A stretch of 23,309 nt of DNA, taken from Chara braunii. Its lineage: Eukaryota > Streptophyta > Charophyceae > Charales > Characeae. The translations under genes were made by a program, and so were the position numbers. The DNA is taken from the NCBI GenBank assembly GCA_003427395.1, contig BFEA01000027.1:3527032-3550340 (forward strand), in the 5' to 3' direction. Of this stretch, positions 8,585-17,560 are shown in pieces. Numbering within the stretch: position 1 is the first letter of the stretch; every line of letters starts with the position of its first letter. Below the pieces are notes generated by a model. The model was not told the origin of the DNA, ran no database searches, and saw only the letters and a list, made by a program, of their open reading frames with translations.

Positions 8585-9717
8585 CGGGTTGCGCCCATCC
8601 CCCATCCCGACTTCCCCCTCTCCATCCCAACACTCCGACCCTCTCCCCTCTATCCCCATCCTGACTTCGACTTTCCCTTACGTTGTCCGTCTTCCAACCC
8701 GAATCCAGACTCCCCCACGCATTCAAACTTCCCCCTCCTCATCCCGACCCTGCGACCCTCTCTCCCCATCCCGACACCCCTCCTCCTTCCCTACTATGAA
8801 TCCCCCGGCTCCCTATCATTGCCCCCTTTGCTCATCCCGACTTCCATCCCGGCTCGCGACTTCTCCTTCCCCTATCCCAACGTCGTCGGCCTTTGGGTAC
8901 TTCCCCCTCCCCATCCCGACCCTCCGACCCTCGACTTTCCCTTCCCCTATCTGAACGTCGTTCGTCTTCTAACGCGAATCCAGACTCCCCCCCGCATCCT
9001 GACTTCCCCCTCCCCATCCCGACCCTGTGACCCTCTCTCCCCATCCCCCCTCCCCCCCCCTCCCTATCCTGACCTCCGGACCTGTCCCCTTTGCCCATCC
9101 CGACTTCCACCCCGGCTCGCGACTTCCCCTTCTTCTATCCCAACGTTGTCGGGATTTGGGTTGCGCCCATCCCGCATCTTGACTTCCCCCTCCTCATCCC
9201 GACCTTCCGACCATCTCTTCCCATCCCGATTTCCTCCCGTCCCTATCCGGACCACCGGACCTGTCCCTCCCCACCCCGACTTCGTTGCCCTTTTCGCCCA
9301 TTCCGATTTCCATCCCGGCTTCTCCCCTCGTTCGTCCCGACCTGGTCGCTCCCTTCCCCTATCCCGACAAAAGGTTCCGACAGTTGCTTGTGTGCCATGT
9401 GGTGCAGTGGCGTGCGCTGCCAAAAAAAAAAGAAAAAAAAAAGTTGCGCCCATCCCTCATCCCGACTTCCCCCTCCCCATCCCGACCCTCCGACCATCTC
9501 TCCCCATCCCGATTTCCTCCCCTCCCTGTCCCGACCAGCGGACCTGTCCCTCCCCATCCCGACTTTGTCACCCATCCCAGTTTCCATCCTGGCTTCTCCC
9601 CTCCTCCGTCTTGACCTCGTCGCCCCCTTCCCCTATCCCGACAAAAGGTTCCGGCAGTTGCTGTGCGCTGCCAAAAAAATAAAAAATAAAAATAAAAAAT
9701 AATAAAAAAGAAGGAAA
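8585..9717. repeat. Pyrimidine-rich repeat array built on CCCATCCCGACTTCCCC
   Basis: Variants of CCCATCCCGAC and CCTCCGACC recur throughout, together with a longer marker, CTATCCCAACGTCGTCGG, near 8565, 8871 and 9136 and a degraded one near 8947. The high C+T bias on one strand leaves long open frames on both strands (up to 287 codons); their Pro/Ser/Arg/Gly-only composition marks them as artefacts. The best-preserved units are the two at 9160-9717. Confidence 0.8.
9160..9717 (+). repeat. Two ~280-bp direct repeats, each with an A-rich tail
   Basis: Unit 1 (9160-9442, 283 bp) and unit 2 (9443-9717) both start GTTGCGCCCATCCC. Both contain CGACAAAAGGTTCCG and end in GCGCTGCC followed by a long A-rich run. 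A partial unit starts at 8588. Ending in A-runs at the same place suggests a retroposed unit or duplication of one. A further A-rich run lies at about 9804-9840. Confidence 0.7.
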
Positions 9718-9991
9718 ATTAAGAATCTCCTCCCCCCTTCCCTCCCTTCCTTCCCTTCCCTCCCTTCCCAACGTCGCTCATCCTCCCGTCGCCTCTCCCT
9801 GTCCAAAAAAAAAAAAAAAACAAAAAAAAAAACGAAAAAAAGATCAACTCACCTTCGTCCGCCATCTCTTTTTCTCGTCGTTTCCTTTGGCATGCCCGTC
9901 TTCCTCTTCTCCTCTCCTCCGGTGCGCTGCTTTGACTGTCAACGGCCGTCTGCACTTGCCAACCTCTATCCTCTCTCCCCCTCCCTCCCTT

Positions 9992-9992
<1 letters not shown>

Positions 9993-10055
<63 letters not shown>
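9993..10055. repeat. (CT)31 microsatellite
   Basis: An uninterrupted CT repeat. The sequence just before it and the sequence just after it share a GCCAACCTCTA string, so the unit with its repeat may be duplicated. Confidence 0.95.
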
Positions 10056-10058
<3 letters not shown>

Positions 10059-10177
10059 GAACCGGACGGCTGTACCCGCCAACCTCTACCTCTCTGTCGT
10101 CGTCGTCGTCAGCCGCAACGTGTCCTCACGCCCGTTGTCGTCGTGAGCCGTTGCTGCAGTCGCCGCCCAGCCGGTAG

Positions 10178-10182
<5 letters not shown>

Positions 10183-10237
<55 letters not shown>
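10183..10237. repeat. (CT)27 microsatellite
   Basis: A second pure CT run, separated from the first by about 127 bp that includes a (GTC)n stretch near 10098. Confidence 0.95.
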
Positions 10238-10240
<3 letters not shown>

Positions 10241-10329
10241 CGATCGAAACAACGAATCGAGACATCACCGTGGGAAGCAACACGGGAAGCGATACGTATC
10301 GTTGAAACAACAAATCTGAAACGGGAAGC

Positions 10330-10759
10330 TTCACATAAATGCAAAAAAAAAAGCAGGATCGCCGATCGGGCCCGCGTCGGATGGCCGGATAGAAGTTTTG
10401 GGAATGGCCTGCCGCGGATCCCGAAAACTCTATCGGGCCGTCCAACGAAGGTCCGCTGGACAATCCCGACGACCCTCACCGGTTCGGTTCGGCCCGGCCC
10501 GAAAGATGTAGGAGGTATCTGTTGGGCCCGCCCGCCGGTCCCACTGTGTTTCCCAACAATAGATAGCGGCCTCTCGTGGGAGCGTTACGCAAGGACCGCT
10601 ATTTGCTTAAAGAGTGTTAAGGATAGAAAAATAAAAAAAATAAAAATATTCGGGCTCGGTCCATTTTGGGCCACGTTCGGGCTCGGTACCGAGTGTTCGG
10701 GTTCGGTCACCGAGCCCGAGCGCGACGCTACGCAGACGTAGAAAAAGCGACCTGACTTT
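10330..10759. other. GC-rich segment with CGGGCTCGG repeats, no gene
   Basis: CGGGCTCGG/CGGGTTCGG variants and their complements cluster at 10651-10725, including CTCGGTACCGAG. Such dense short motifs resemble subterminal repeats of DNA transposons. It adjoins the break in gag at about 10760-10790. Confidence 0.4.
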
Positions 10760-11428
10760 TTAGTTCAATGGGTGCGGTGCCGCAGTAAGTCTGAACTTCA
10801 ACAAGTTTTCTTCCTTTTTATCGCTGTAGGTGAATGGCAACTTCATTATCACCTTTTCTTTCTTCTTCGGCTTTTCAGTTTCTTTGCCCGTTTTTTCTTT
10901 CGTTTTGGTGGGTTCTTCTTTCTTCCCTGCCGGTGCCTCAGGTTTTTTCTTTGAGGGTCCGGGTTTCTCTTCCTTCCGCATTGCATATTTCATGAGTTTC
11001 TCTTGGGGTGGTTTCCTTTCTTCCCCCATCGTCTCCTCCACAATACTTACCTTATCCTCACCTTTCATTATTCTCATCATATTTTCTAATGAGACGGTAT
11101 TAGTGTCTATCTTCTTCTCAAGATGAACAAGGTAAGCCATGATAGACTGCAACACGGTCAAGAGATCAGTCCCAACTTCCTCAAAGTGAAACCGGTTTGT
11201 CATTTCTTCCAACATTTTCTCTTGCTGTTCTTTTTCTTCGTTCTTCCGCCGGAACGCTTCAATCTTTCTTCTCTCTTCTCTTAAGGTAGTTTCTAATTGT
11301 CTAACATTCTTCTCCATGTCTTCCACAGACAGTTATGGCTCTACTTTCTCTTCTTTCTCCTCTTCTATTCTCTTCTTCCTTTCCTGTTGCAGTTTGTCAA
11401 ATCCCTCGGCGCCATAACTGGTCAAGGG
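10760..11428 (-). pseudogene. Gag N-terminal half: lysine-rich coiled coil
   Basis: The minus frame from 11326 to 10760 (188 codons from a GTG; first ATG at 11317) is highly charged. Its first ~75 residues have heptad-like spacing (for example L-E-T-T-L-R-E-E-R-R-K-I-E-A), expected to form a coiled coil. A Lys/Pro/Glu-rich linker follows, then L-P-F-T-Y-S-D-K-K-E-E-N, which I take as the start of the Gag capsid region. The same frame is open further upstream to 11428 across one TAA (11333-11335). Beyond that, T-L-D-Q-L-W-R-R continues in another frame. The last ~12 codons look foreign. Distance and strand fit the 5' half of the gag whose 3' half is at 6631-7560. An unrelated coiled-coil gene fragment is the alternative. 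Confidence 0.6.
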
Positions 11429-11463
11429 TTATTTGTCCTTTCTTAAACAACAGTACGTGACCC

Positions 11464-11763
11464 ATGCATGGGCCGCGGACCTTCCCCGTTAACGCGCCGC
11501 AGTTTTCAGGGCTCAGGGAAGGCCCGACAGTGCAATGGAGGAGGACGTGCATGGGACCACAAAAACGGGGCAAATGGACTGTAAGATGTCCTGGTGCTGT
11601 GCTATGTGGAAACGTTCGGAGGCTGAAGGCGACGAGGGGGAAAAGAGAAGAAAAGACACTGCAGCACGAGAAGGAAAAAAAAAAAACAGAGCGTTGCTTT
11701 TTTTTCTTTTTTCTTTTTTTTGGAAGAAAACTGGTTTTTCACGAGTGTCCGTCGGCCCTGTAA
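11464..11763 (+). repeat. Dispersed repeat with an FPVN reading frame, plus poly-A/T stretch
   Basis: A 99-codon plus-strand frame starts M-H-G-P and carries F-P-V-N-A-P-Q. The first ~20 codons match the window edge (1-58, minus strand) at DNA and peptide level. It runs into an A12 and then T-rich tracts (11674-11721), so the C-terminus is low complexity. It lies antisense within the retrotransposon leader. It could be a nested repeat or a conserved part of the leader. No known domain was recognised. Confidence 0.35.
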
Positions 11764-11765
11764 GG

Positions 11766-12410
11766 TTAGCACTTTTTAGAATGTATCCGGCTGTACTTGT
11801 GGGCACAGTGGATGAATCTGAGGGCTTGGTATTTCTTTTGCCCTTTGTTTTTTTTTTTGGAAGCAGTATCTCGGCTGCTTGTGTTTCTGCTCCCCGTGAG
11901 ACAAGGGGAGCATTCAATGCTTGCCAACGGTTCCAAGTCCACAGCTTCACTGTGACATAGCACTTTCCAGAATGTATCTGGCTGCACTTCGGTGCAGCAG
12001 AGGATGTATTTGAGGGCATTCACGTTCAGAGCTTGGTACCTCTTCTCCCCTTTGTTTTTTTTTGTTTTTTTTGTTTTCTGTTTTCTTTTGTTTTTTTGGA
12101 AGCAATATCATGGCTGTTTGTGCTTCTGCTCCCCGTGAGAGACGGGGAGCATTCAATGCGTGCCAACCGTTTCAATTCCAGGGCTTCACTTGACGTAGCA
12201 CTTTCCAGAATGTATCTGACTGCACTTCGCTGCAGCAGCGGATGTATCTGAGGACAATCACGTTCAGAGCTTGGTACCTTTTTTCCCCTTTTTTTTTTTT
12301 TTTTTTTTTTTTTCCTTTTCAAGATCCTCGGCTGTTTGTGATTCTGCTCCCTGCCAGAGGCGGGGAGCATTCAACGAGATCTTTCCAGATGGATCTGGAT
12401 GCACTTTTGC
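11766..12410. repeat. Three tandem ~180-240-bp units with expanding T-tracts
   Basis: Units start TAGCACTTTYYAGAATGTATC at 11766, 11958 and 12196, and a fourth truncated one starts near 12378. Each contains a long T-tract and then GATTCTGCTCCC-like sequence with GGGGAGCATTCAA. Unit lengths of about 192, 238 and 182 bp differ mostly in the T-tract. The repeated open frames on both strands are by-products of the duplication. Confidence 0.85.
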
Positions 12411-12509
12411 CCAGGCCATTTTCATGTACACGAGTGGAAACAAGAAAACCATAGCCGCTTTCAGCTGCTGGCAGCAGGTCCAGAATAAGGGCGGTACCTG
12501 TGCCAAGCA

Positions 12510-12807
12510 TCAAATTTCCCATGTTCGTTCCCTCCTCCGGCAGGCTCGGCAAAAATCGGCGCGCAGGGCATATTCAGGCTCGGCTTCAATAGCTGGGCCA
12601 AGTACTGGTGGTTTAATGAGCTCCTTCACTATTTTGTCGGTTTCCATCATCTCAACGGCAGTTTCAGCGGCCTGCAGATCTTTTTCTGCGTCAAGCAGAT
12701 TGAGCTGTCCGTGAATGTGCCGTTCAGCATCCGGACCAGCAGCGTGTATCTCACCAAGCAACTGGTTGAGTAACCCAGTCAGAGTTTGTCGTCTTGTTTC
12801 AATTTAA
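12510..12807 (-). pseudogene. Coding-like fragment of unknown family
   Basis: The minus frame is open for about 99 codons, from just after a TAA. The composition looks protein-like: L-L-N-Q-L-L-G-E-I, then L-N-L-L-D-A-E-K-D-L-Q-A-A-E-T-A-V-E-M-M (probable helix) and K-P-P-V-L-G-P. Codons around 12602-12616 contain the dispersed GTACTGGTGGTTTAA motif in antisense. It could be part of the element's leader/Gag region, which would then extend upstream of the coiled coil, or a captured exon. I do not recognise it. Confidence 0.3.
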
Positions 12808-13215
12808 CCCCGCGTCTTGAGATCCCCCCCTTCTTCATCAGCATAGACTATGAGCGGGATAGGGAAGAACAGAAGAGGAATGAACCGCGTCAAGATAGAG
12901 GCACGCAGACATTTCCAGAGAGAGTTCATTTTTCCAAGCGTGTAGAGGCCACACACTAATAAAGATTAAAAGACAAGAATAGATTCCATGGCACACGCAA
13001 CTTCAACAGCAAGAATAATCAAAGAAATGAGTTCTCAACTTCTCAATCAATTTCTTTATTCTAGCTTTGCTGTCTGTTTCCTATGTGATGACGTTCTACA
13101 GCTACATGTACCGCAGCCACGGCCAGTGTGATCAAGACAACAACACACTTGTAAGTACACACAGCAACCATTGACAATCAACAGGAAAGAAGTCAGCCAA
13201 CACAACAGCACAATC
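12808..13215. other. Leader region, no gene seen
   Basis: A/T-rich leader of the element. An imperfect hairpin lies at about 13011-13063 (AGAATAATCAAAGAAAT against ATTTCTTTATTCT). Nothing coding is supported. Confidence 0.5.
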
Positions 13216-13264
13216 AATGGTTAGCTTTCAACTTTCCCAACAATACCATCTGCAGAAGCAATGT

Positions 13265-13680
13265 GATCAACACCTCATCTCATCAACATGCCACATGTCA
13301 ACCCTGGAATGCGAACGCAGCAGCTCGAAGGAGTCTGCCACGTCAGCACGTCAAGGACCTGATAGGTCTTCAAGGGGGGGGTGCCAAGTCAGCAATGCAT
13401 ACATGCAACACCACGTCAGCACAGTGCATCAACAGCACAATGTATCAACAGCAGGTGCTCGCAAAACAATATGTGCCACATCAGACCATACCCTGCCCCG
13501 ATACCACATTATGCCACATAAGCAATGTGCCACATCAACGGTCCCAATCTCTCGCATAATCAGCGCCACGTCAGCCTGTTGCCAACGCAGATCTCGCCGA
13601 TATCTTGAAATCTTCAATGCAGCCACGTCATCATCTTCAAGGGACAGCTGCTCGCACGTGCAATACTACAATGTCTAGAC
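13265..13680. repeat. Leader repeats with CCACGTCA cores
   Basis: Imperfect units around GCCACGTCAGC, related to those inside the LTRs. Exact CCACGTCA (TGACGTGG on the element's sense strand) starts at 13338, 13411, 13566 and 13623. The 153-codon plus-strand frame here has repetitive His/Ser/Thr/Gln composition and is not judged a gene. Confidence 0.6.
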
Positions 13681-13800
13681 TAGCGGTATTTACCGCGAGT
13701 ATTAATAAACGTGTTTCGTTTTGCACATGCGGCACCTCCCACTTACCTGGGTGCCACGTTAGCATTTGACAGCAGACAGCAGATTGCGATGAAAGAAGTT

Positions 13801-13812
13801 GCTCTGATACCA
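13801..13812 (-). promoter_or_regulatory. Primer binding site for initiator tRNA-Met
   Basis: The minus strand reads TGGTATCAGAGC, a perfect 12-nt complement to the 3' end of plant initiator tRNA-Met, three bases inside the LTR boundary. This is the standard primer site for minus-strand DNA synthesis. It fixes the adjacent LTR (13816-14978) as the 5' LTR and the element's orientation as minus. Confidence 0.92.
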
Positions 13813-13815
13813 AAT

Positions 13816-14978
13816 TGTAATGAACCCAGTCAGGTAGGTACACAAAAGTTGTCAAACACCAGTAGTCTCAGTACCTGCAACAAAGTCTCCAAATCCTGAA
13901 GTGATATCTCAAACAATATCTTATTGCCATTAGACGAAGAGAGTGGAGGGGGATCAGACAGAGGAGAAGGTGGATGAGATGATAAAAGATCTCACAAGAG
14001 CTACCCCGTCAAAACCCTCTCCTTCTCCGGGCTTCTTCCCTCTCCACGTACCAGAAGATGATAACAAGTATAGTAATCCTGATCACACACAATAGTGCCA
14101 CGTGGCACTCTTATCTCGTGAAGACCATAAAGACAGCAGATTTCAGAAACGACGTGAATCTCAGGTGAGTACCCGACCTCCCTCATCCACAGATCCTGAT
14201 CTTCGTCTTCCTCGCAACCAGTCACCTCATGTAGACAGCGTGGACAATGCCACATCAGCAACCGAGACAGGTGGCATACGCCACATCATCAATGCAATGT
14301 AGACTAGTAGCAGCGCCTCATCATCATGCAATATAGACCAGAGGCAGCACCACATCAGCATGCACTGACGACCAGAGGTAGCGCCACATAGACCAGAGGT
14401 AGCGCCACATAGACCAGAGGCAGCGGCACATCAGCATGCACTGAAGACCAGAGGCAGTGCCACATCAGTGTGCCTGGCGCACAGAACAAGAAGCGCCAGC
14501 CTGCTGCCTCCACCTCGTGCCGTCGTCCGCAACGCCTATGCACAGCCAGCTTCCTAGCCAGCGTCTCGTCAAAGTCGAGCCAGCGTCAAAGCAGCATGGC
14601 AAGACTGAATGCTTTACTCACTCGAGGCCAGCCTCAAGTAGCAGTTGTGGAGACTGTCTGGCCTCGGGTGCTTTTCCCACAGTTGTCCAGATTGACTCAC
14701 AGCCGAGGGCCGGATCGTACAGTTGCAGACTTCTCCCTTGGACCTGATACTGTCTGGGTACCTGCATACAAACAAGTGTGTGTGCTTGACCAGCGCCCTG
14801 AGCTGGGTATCTTTGGACTTTGACTGTTGGGGTCACGACAGTTGACCAAAGTCAACTGCCACATGTCCAGGCCCTGAGTCCTCGTGTGGGGTCCTTTTTG
14901 CCCCCGTTTCGGGCTGGGCTGAGGGCGGCCGAGTTGGCCCTCAGTCTTTCCACGAGACATGTGGCATGGGTTATTGCA
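13816..14978 (-). repeat. 5' LTR, 1163 bp
   Basis: TG...CA ends, next to the primer binding site. It matches the 3' LTR (1634-3259) from end to end but lacks the MITE and has only about one unit of the tandem array. It should hold the element's promoter. It contains a perfect G-box palindrome (14094-14109) and a block of GCCACATCAGC repeats (about 14240-14470). In the first ~197 bases I count 13 differences from the 3' LTR. Confidence 0.88.
14094..14109. promoter_or_regulatory. Perfect 16-bp G-box palindrome
   Basis: AGTGCCACGTGGCACT equals its own reverse complement and centres on CACGTG, a classic plant bHLH/bZIP core. Lying in the 5' LTR it may be a transcription-factor site; this is inferred from sequence only. 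Confidence 0.5.
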
Positions 14979-15041
14979 GAGGATTCTCTAATAAGCCCCA
15001 CTTGATTGGAGACTTAGGACTTATGTAATACAGGCTCGGAG

Positions 15042-15132
15042 GTACCGGTGGTTAAACAACAACAACAACAACAACACCAACAACACCAACAGCACCAACA
15101 ACAACAACCAAAAAAAAAACAAAAAAAAAAAA
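15042..15132 (+). repeat. (AAC)n and poly-A tail after GTACCGGTGGTTAAAC, second copy
   Basis: Same order as at 1437-1526: motif, AAC/ACC triplets, then A-rich. This tail contains ACC and AGC variants, so the two are not recent identical copies. Probable non-LTR 3' end, or a motif-linked microsatellite. Confidence 0.45.
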
Positions 15133-15540
15133 CAACTCATATCGGTTAAACCTCCACTACCTTTCACAGGCGAACTTGAAGAGCACAAAAGTGTTGCGTT
15201 CTACAAACTTTGGAGGCCGGGTGATACCGAACCAAGAAAAACGGGTGGCTTCAGGCAAAAAAAAAAAAGGAGAAAAGCTTGCGCTGGCGGTTTGGCGAAC
15301 CTTGGTGCACAGCTCTTTTCCGCCTCGGCAAAAAGAGAGTTGGAGGTAGTGGTGGTTTAAGTGAGAAGTTTACATACCTGCAGGCAAGACATACGTATGA
15401 GAAGTCAGGAAATATACAAGCTCACCTTTCTGCACAGATTGTTGGCTTTTCCTCATTGGAATTCAAACTTGTGCTCTAAAAACAAACGGAGAACGGCTTC
15501 ATAGCTGAACACGGACCTCGTGACATCTGCTTTTCCAAAA
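15133..15540. other. No supportable gene
   Basis: Mixed sequence with an A-run at 15258-15269 and a GGTAGTGGTGGTTTAA motif at 15345-15360. A 66-codon plus-strand frame at 15279 has no recognisable features. Confidence 0.5.
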
Positions 15541-15620
15541 TTTCATGAAGGTAGCTCACTTGGTTAGAGCTGCAGTGTTGCAAGCAAGAGGTTGTGGGTT
15601 TGATTCTGAGCGGGCTTCAA
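15541..15620 (+). mobile_element. tRNA-Ala-like SINE head with Pol III boxes A and B
   Basis: TAGCTCACTTGG (15553-15564) is a good box A and GGTTTGATTCT (near 15598) a slightly decayed box B, correctly spaced. The anticodon loop reads GTTGCAA, giving TGC (Ala), but the anticodon stem no longer pairs and the acceptor stem is lost, so this is not a working tRNA. A tRNA-derived SINE is the best reading. The body probably continues to about 15870, but no tail or target-site duplication was identified. Confidence 0.6.
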
Positions 15621-15870
15621 CCCTTGTGTGCATGCTACATTGCTCATCACACCCTGCGCACCTGCCCCCCAAACAAGTGTACCAGGTAGAACCCTGGAGA
15701 AGGGTTTGAAGAGCACTGCCTGATGGGTTATCAGGGAGATGGGAACTAGGGAGCTTCGGGGGGCAGGAGCAAATCAGGAGTTGGAATCGAACACAGCGCT
15801 ATGGTAGGAGTGGATTGGGTAGGGGATAGCCCTTGGGTAGGGGATAAAGAGCAGCGTAGTGGCAAGGGGA

Positions 15871-16053
15871 TAGTTGGGAGGGGCCGCAATCATCATGGAC
15901 GGAAGTCAATGTTCCAGGGAGCCATGGCAGATTGGCAGTATGTCGTACTCTGGCTGCTGGGTTGCCATAGGAAGGTACCATCATCAACGACTATCGGCGT
16001 CCTTGTACAGAGCCTGTAGGTAATGGTGTCACAGGTTGGGTTGTGAGTGGCAT
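15871..16053. other. No supportable gene
   Basis: Flank between the SINE-like region and the foldback element. TGTCACAGG at 16027-16035 recurs at 16169-16177, on the other side of that element. Confidence 0.4.
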
Positions 16054-16169
16054 ACTACCATCTTCCCCTGAACATAAAGCAAAGTGTTTCTGAATGTATA
16101 CTAGAAGCCATCTTTCAGGCTGGACGCAGTCGTAGTGAGGGTGTGTTATGTTCGGGCGAAGAAGGTAGT
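16054..16169. mobile_element. 116-bp foldback MITE, ACTACC family, copy 2
   Basis: The ends ACTACCATCTTCCCCTGAAC and the complement of TTCGGGCGAAGAAGGTAGT pair with 3 mismatches in 24. They match the ends of the element at 636-748. The inner part no longer folds back, so this copy is older or a relative with another core. A 9-bp direct repeat, TGTCACAGG, lies at 16027-16035 and 16169-16177; it overlaps the right end and does not fit the left end cleanly. Confidence 0.55.
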
Positions 16170-17560
16170 GTCACAGGGCTGAAAAGAGGTTTATCTCAGG
16201 AGGACGGGAGTGATGGTCCTCGAAATGAGGAATCCTGAGTAGATTTATAGCTGATAGAACTGAAACAAGACTCGTCCTGGCCTTGATGGGGAGGTGTAGG
16301 ATAACCTTTTGTAACGAGTGGTTTAAACCACCAGTAAGTACCCCAGGGCCTGGAGGCGCCTTACTGTGTGCCAAGCTTTTCCGAACCGCCAGCGGCGCAC
16401 TTTCTTTCTTTCTTGGCAGGCGCCGCCCGCCATTGTGGTCCGGTAGGCCGAGCCTCGGAAATGTTTTTGTAGGTGCCGAGTTGCATTTTCAGCAAGGCTG
16501 GGGCCGTGTACTGGTGCAGTTTAACGAAGGAAAAGGACCTTGGAAGCCAAGAACTAAGCATGAGTGACCACGCAAACATAACGACAACGATCACAAAATA
16601 GTGTGAGCAACAACTGTTAGAGGAGTGTACTCGGGTAGCTCAAGGGCTGTCATAGGTTCTAGACGTTGGCGTTGCTCATTAGACACTTTTTGGAAGCTTG
16701 GGGAGAATGCCTAGACGTGTAGAGAAGACTCGGGGACTGAACTTTCTGGAGCACTTAGGGTTCACCCATGGGGCCTATACATAGAATGCTTATGCATAAC
16801 GACTGAAGTACTCTTACAATGAAGCTTGTCTGGATGCTTTAAAGTTTAAGTACACGGCCCCAGCGTTGCAGTCCGAAACTTGTCGCCACAAGAAAAGGAG
16901 TGAGGCCGAAACGTCAAACGCTGGGCCTTCCATTTTATAAATTCGATCGGCGGCCCCGTTTTCGTTTCGCGCCTCCAGAATTTGAGGTGTCAGATCCGCG
17001 ACCCAGGTGCCCATGTACTGGTGGTTTGGCAAGGGCTGAGCGGGATTCGTGCTTAGCGTTGGTGCCTACAAATGACGTCCTGTCAGATCGCCTCACCAAG
17101 ATTGTAGACGGGTGATTGCACTGAGTGGTGGATACTTCTGTAGGACTGAGTAAGTGGGAGTAGGTCAGAAGGAATTGATGAATAGAGGAGCGGTGGGGTC
17201 CCGTGTGCTAGGCGTGCCTCACGCACACATGAAAAAAGAATTTGCACACTTGTACCTGTTGTACGAGTGTCCAAATGGCGCTTTGTGCTCTTTTGTTGGC
17301 CACCTGGGTATGAATTCTTCATGGGATTTACATGCCAGAAAAAAGAAAAAGAACATGGGGCGGTAGCCCCTGAAGTGTAGTTTCCAAAGCGAGGGCGGGA
17401 AATTGCCATTTTGGGGGGGGGTGTTTTTGTTCGTGCAGAGTACTGTTATTTGGGTCCTTGGGCCCCGTTTTGTCAGTTGTGTTGGCCCAGAAAACAAGAT
17501 GCGGGCAAAATGGTCAAGTAGGACAAGTAGGACAAGGCCCTGTACAAAAGGCCTGGGGGC
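16170..17560. other. No supportable gene; GTGGTTT motifs
   Basis: It contains a perfect 14-bp palindrome, GTGGTTTAAACCAC (16318-16331), and copies of the GTACTGGTGGTTT motif (16508 and 17015). Short open frames on both strands show no domain. A G9 run lies near 17415. Confidence 0.45.

Larger units (their letters stand above)
1634..14978 (-). mobile_element. Decayed full-length Ty3/gypsy LTR retrotransposon with nested insertions
   Basis: The minus strand carries, in order, a 5' LTR, a tRNA-iMet primer site, Gag, protease, RT, RNase H, integrase and a 3' LTR. RT-RH before IN is the Ty3/gypsy order. Both LTRs have TG...CA ends and the same orientation. The primer site lies next to the high-coordinate LTR only, and the integrase end abuts the low-coordinate LTR, as expected for one element of about 13.3 kb. 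Cautions: the flanking 5-mers (CTAGG before 1634, GAGGA after 14978) do not form a target-site duplication, and by hand the first ~197 LTR bases differ at 13 positions. Two elements joined by recombination are therefore possible. A family with intact internal region would be far shorter; low-complexity DNA splits gag here. Confidence 0.75.

Noticed and set aside
8819-9702. Long open frames of 203-287 codons
   Set aside because: They lie in the pyrimidine-rich array, are open on both strands and contain almost only Pro, Ser, Arg, Leu and Gly. They reflect missing stop codons in biased DNA.
10330-10480. 117-codon minus-strand ORF at 10126-10479
   Set aside because: Its C-terminal part is the (CT)n repeat translated as Arg-Glu; the rest has no domain.
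13217-13678. 153-codon plus-strand ORF
   Set aside because: It is built from GCCACRTCAGC-type repeats in the leader, antisense to the element. No domain.
1629-14983. Target-site duplication for the LTR element
   Set aside because: CTAGG on one side and GAGGA on the other do not match; decay or recombination must be assumed.
15541-15620. Functional tRNA-Ala gene
   Set aside because: The anticodon stem does not pair, the acceptor stem is missing and box B is mutated. A SINE head fits better.
16027-16177. TGTCACAGG as a certain 9-bp target-site duplication for the MITE
   Set aside because: The right copy overlaps the terminal repeat and the left copy lies 18 bp outside the left end, so it does not bracket the inverted ends.
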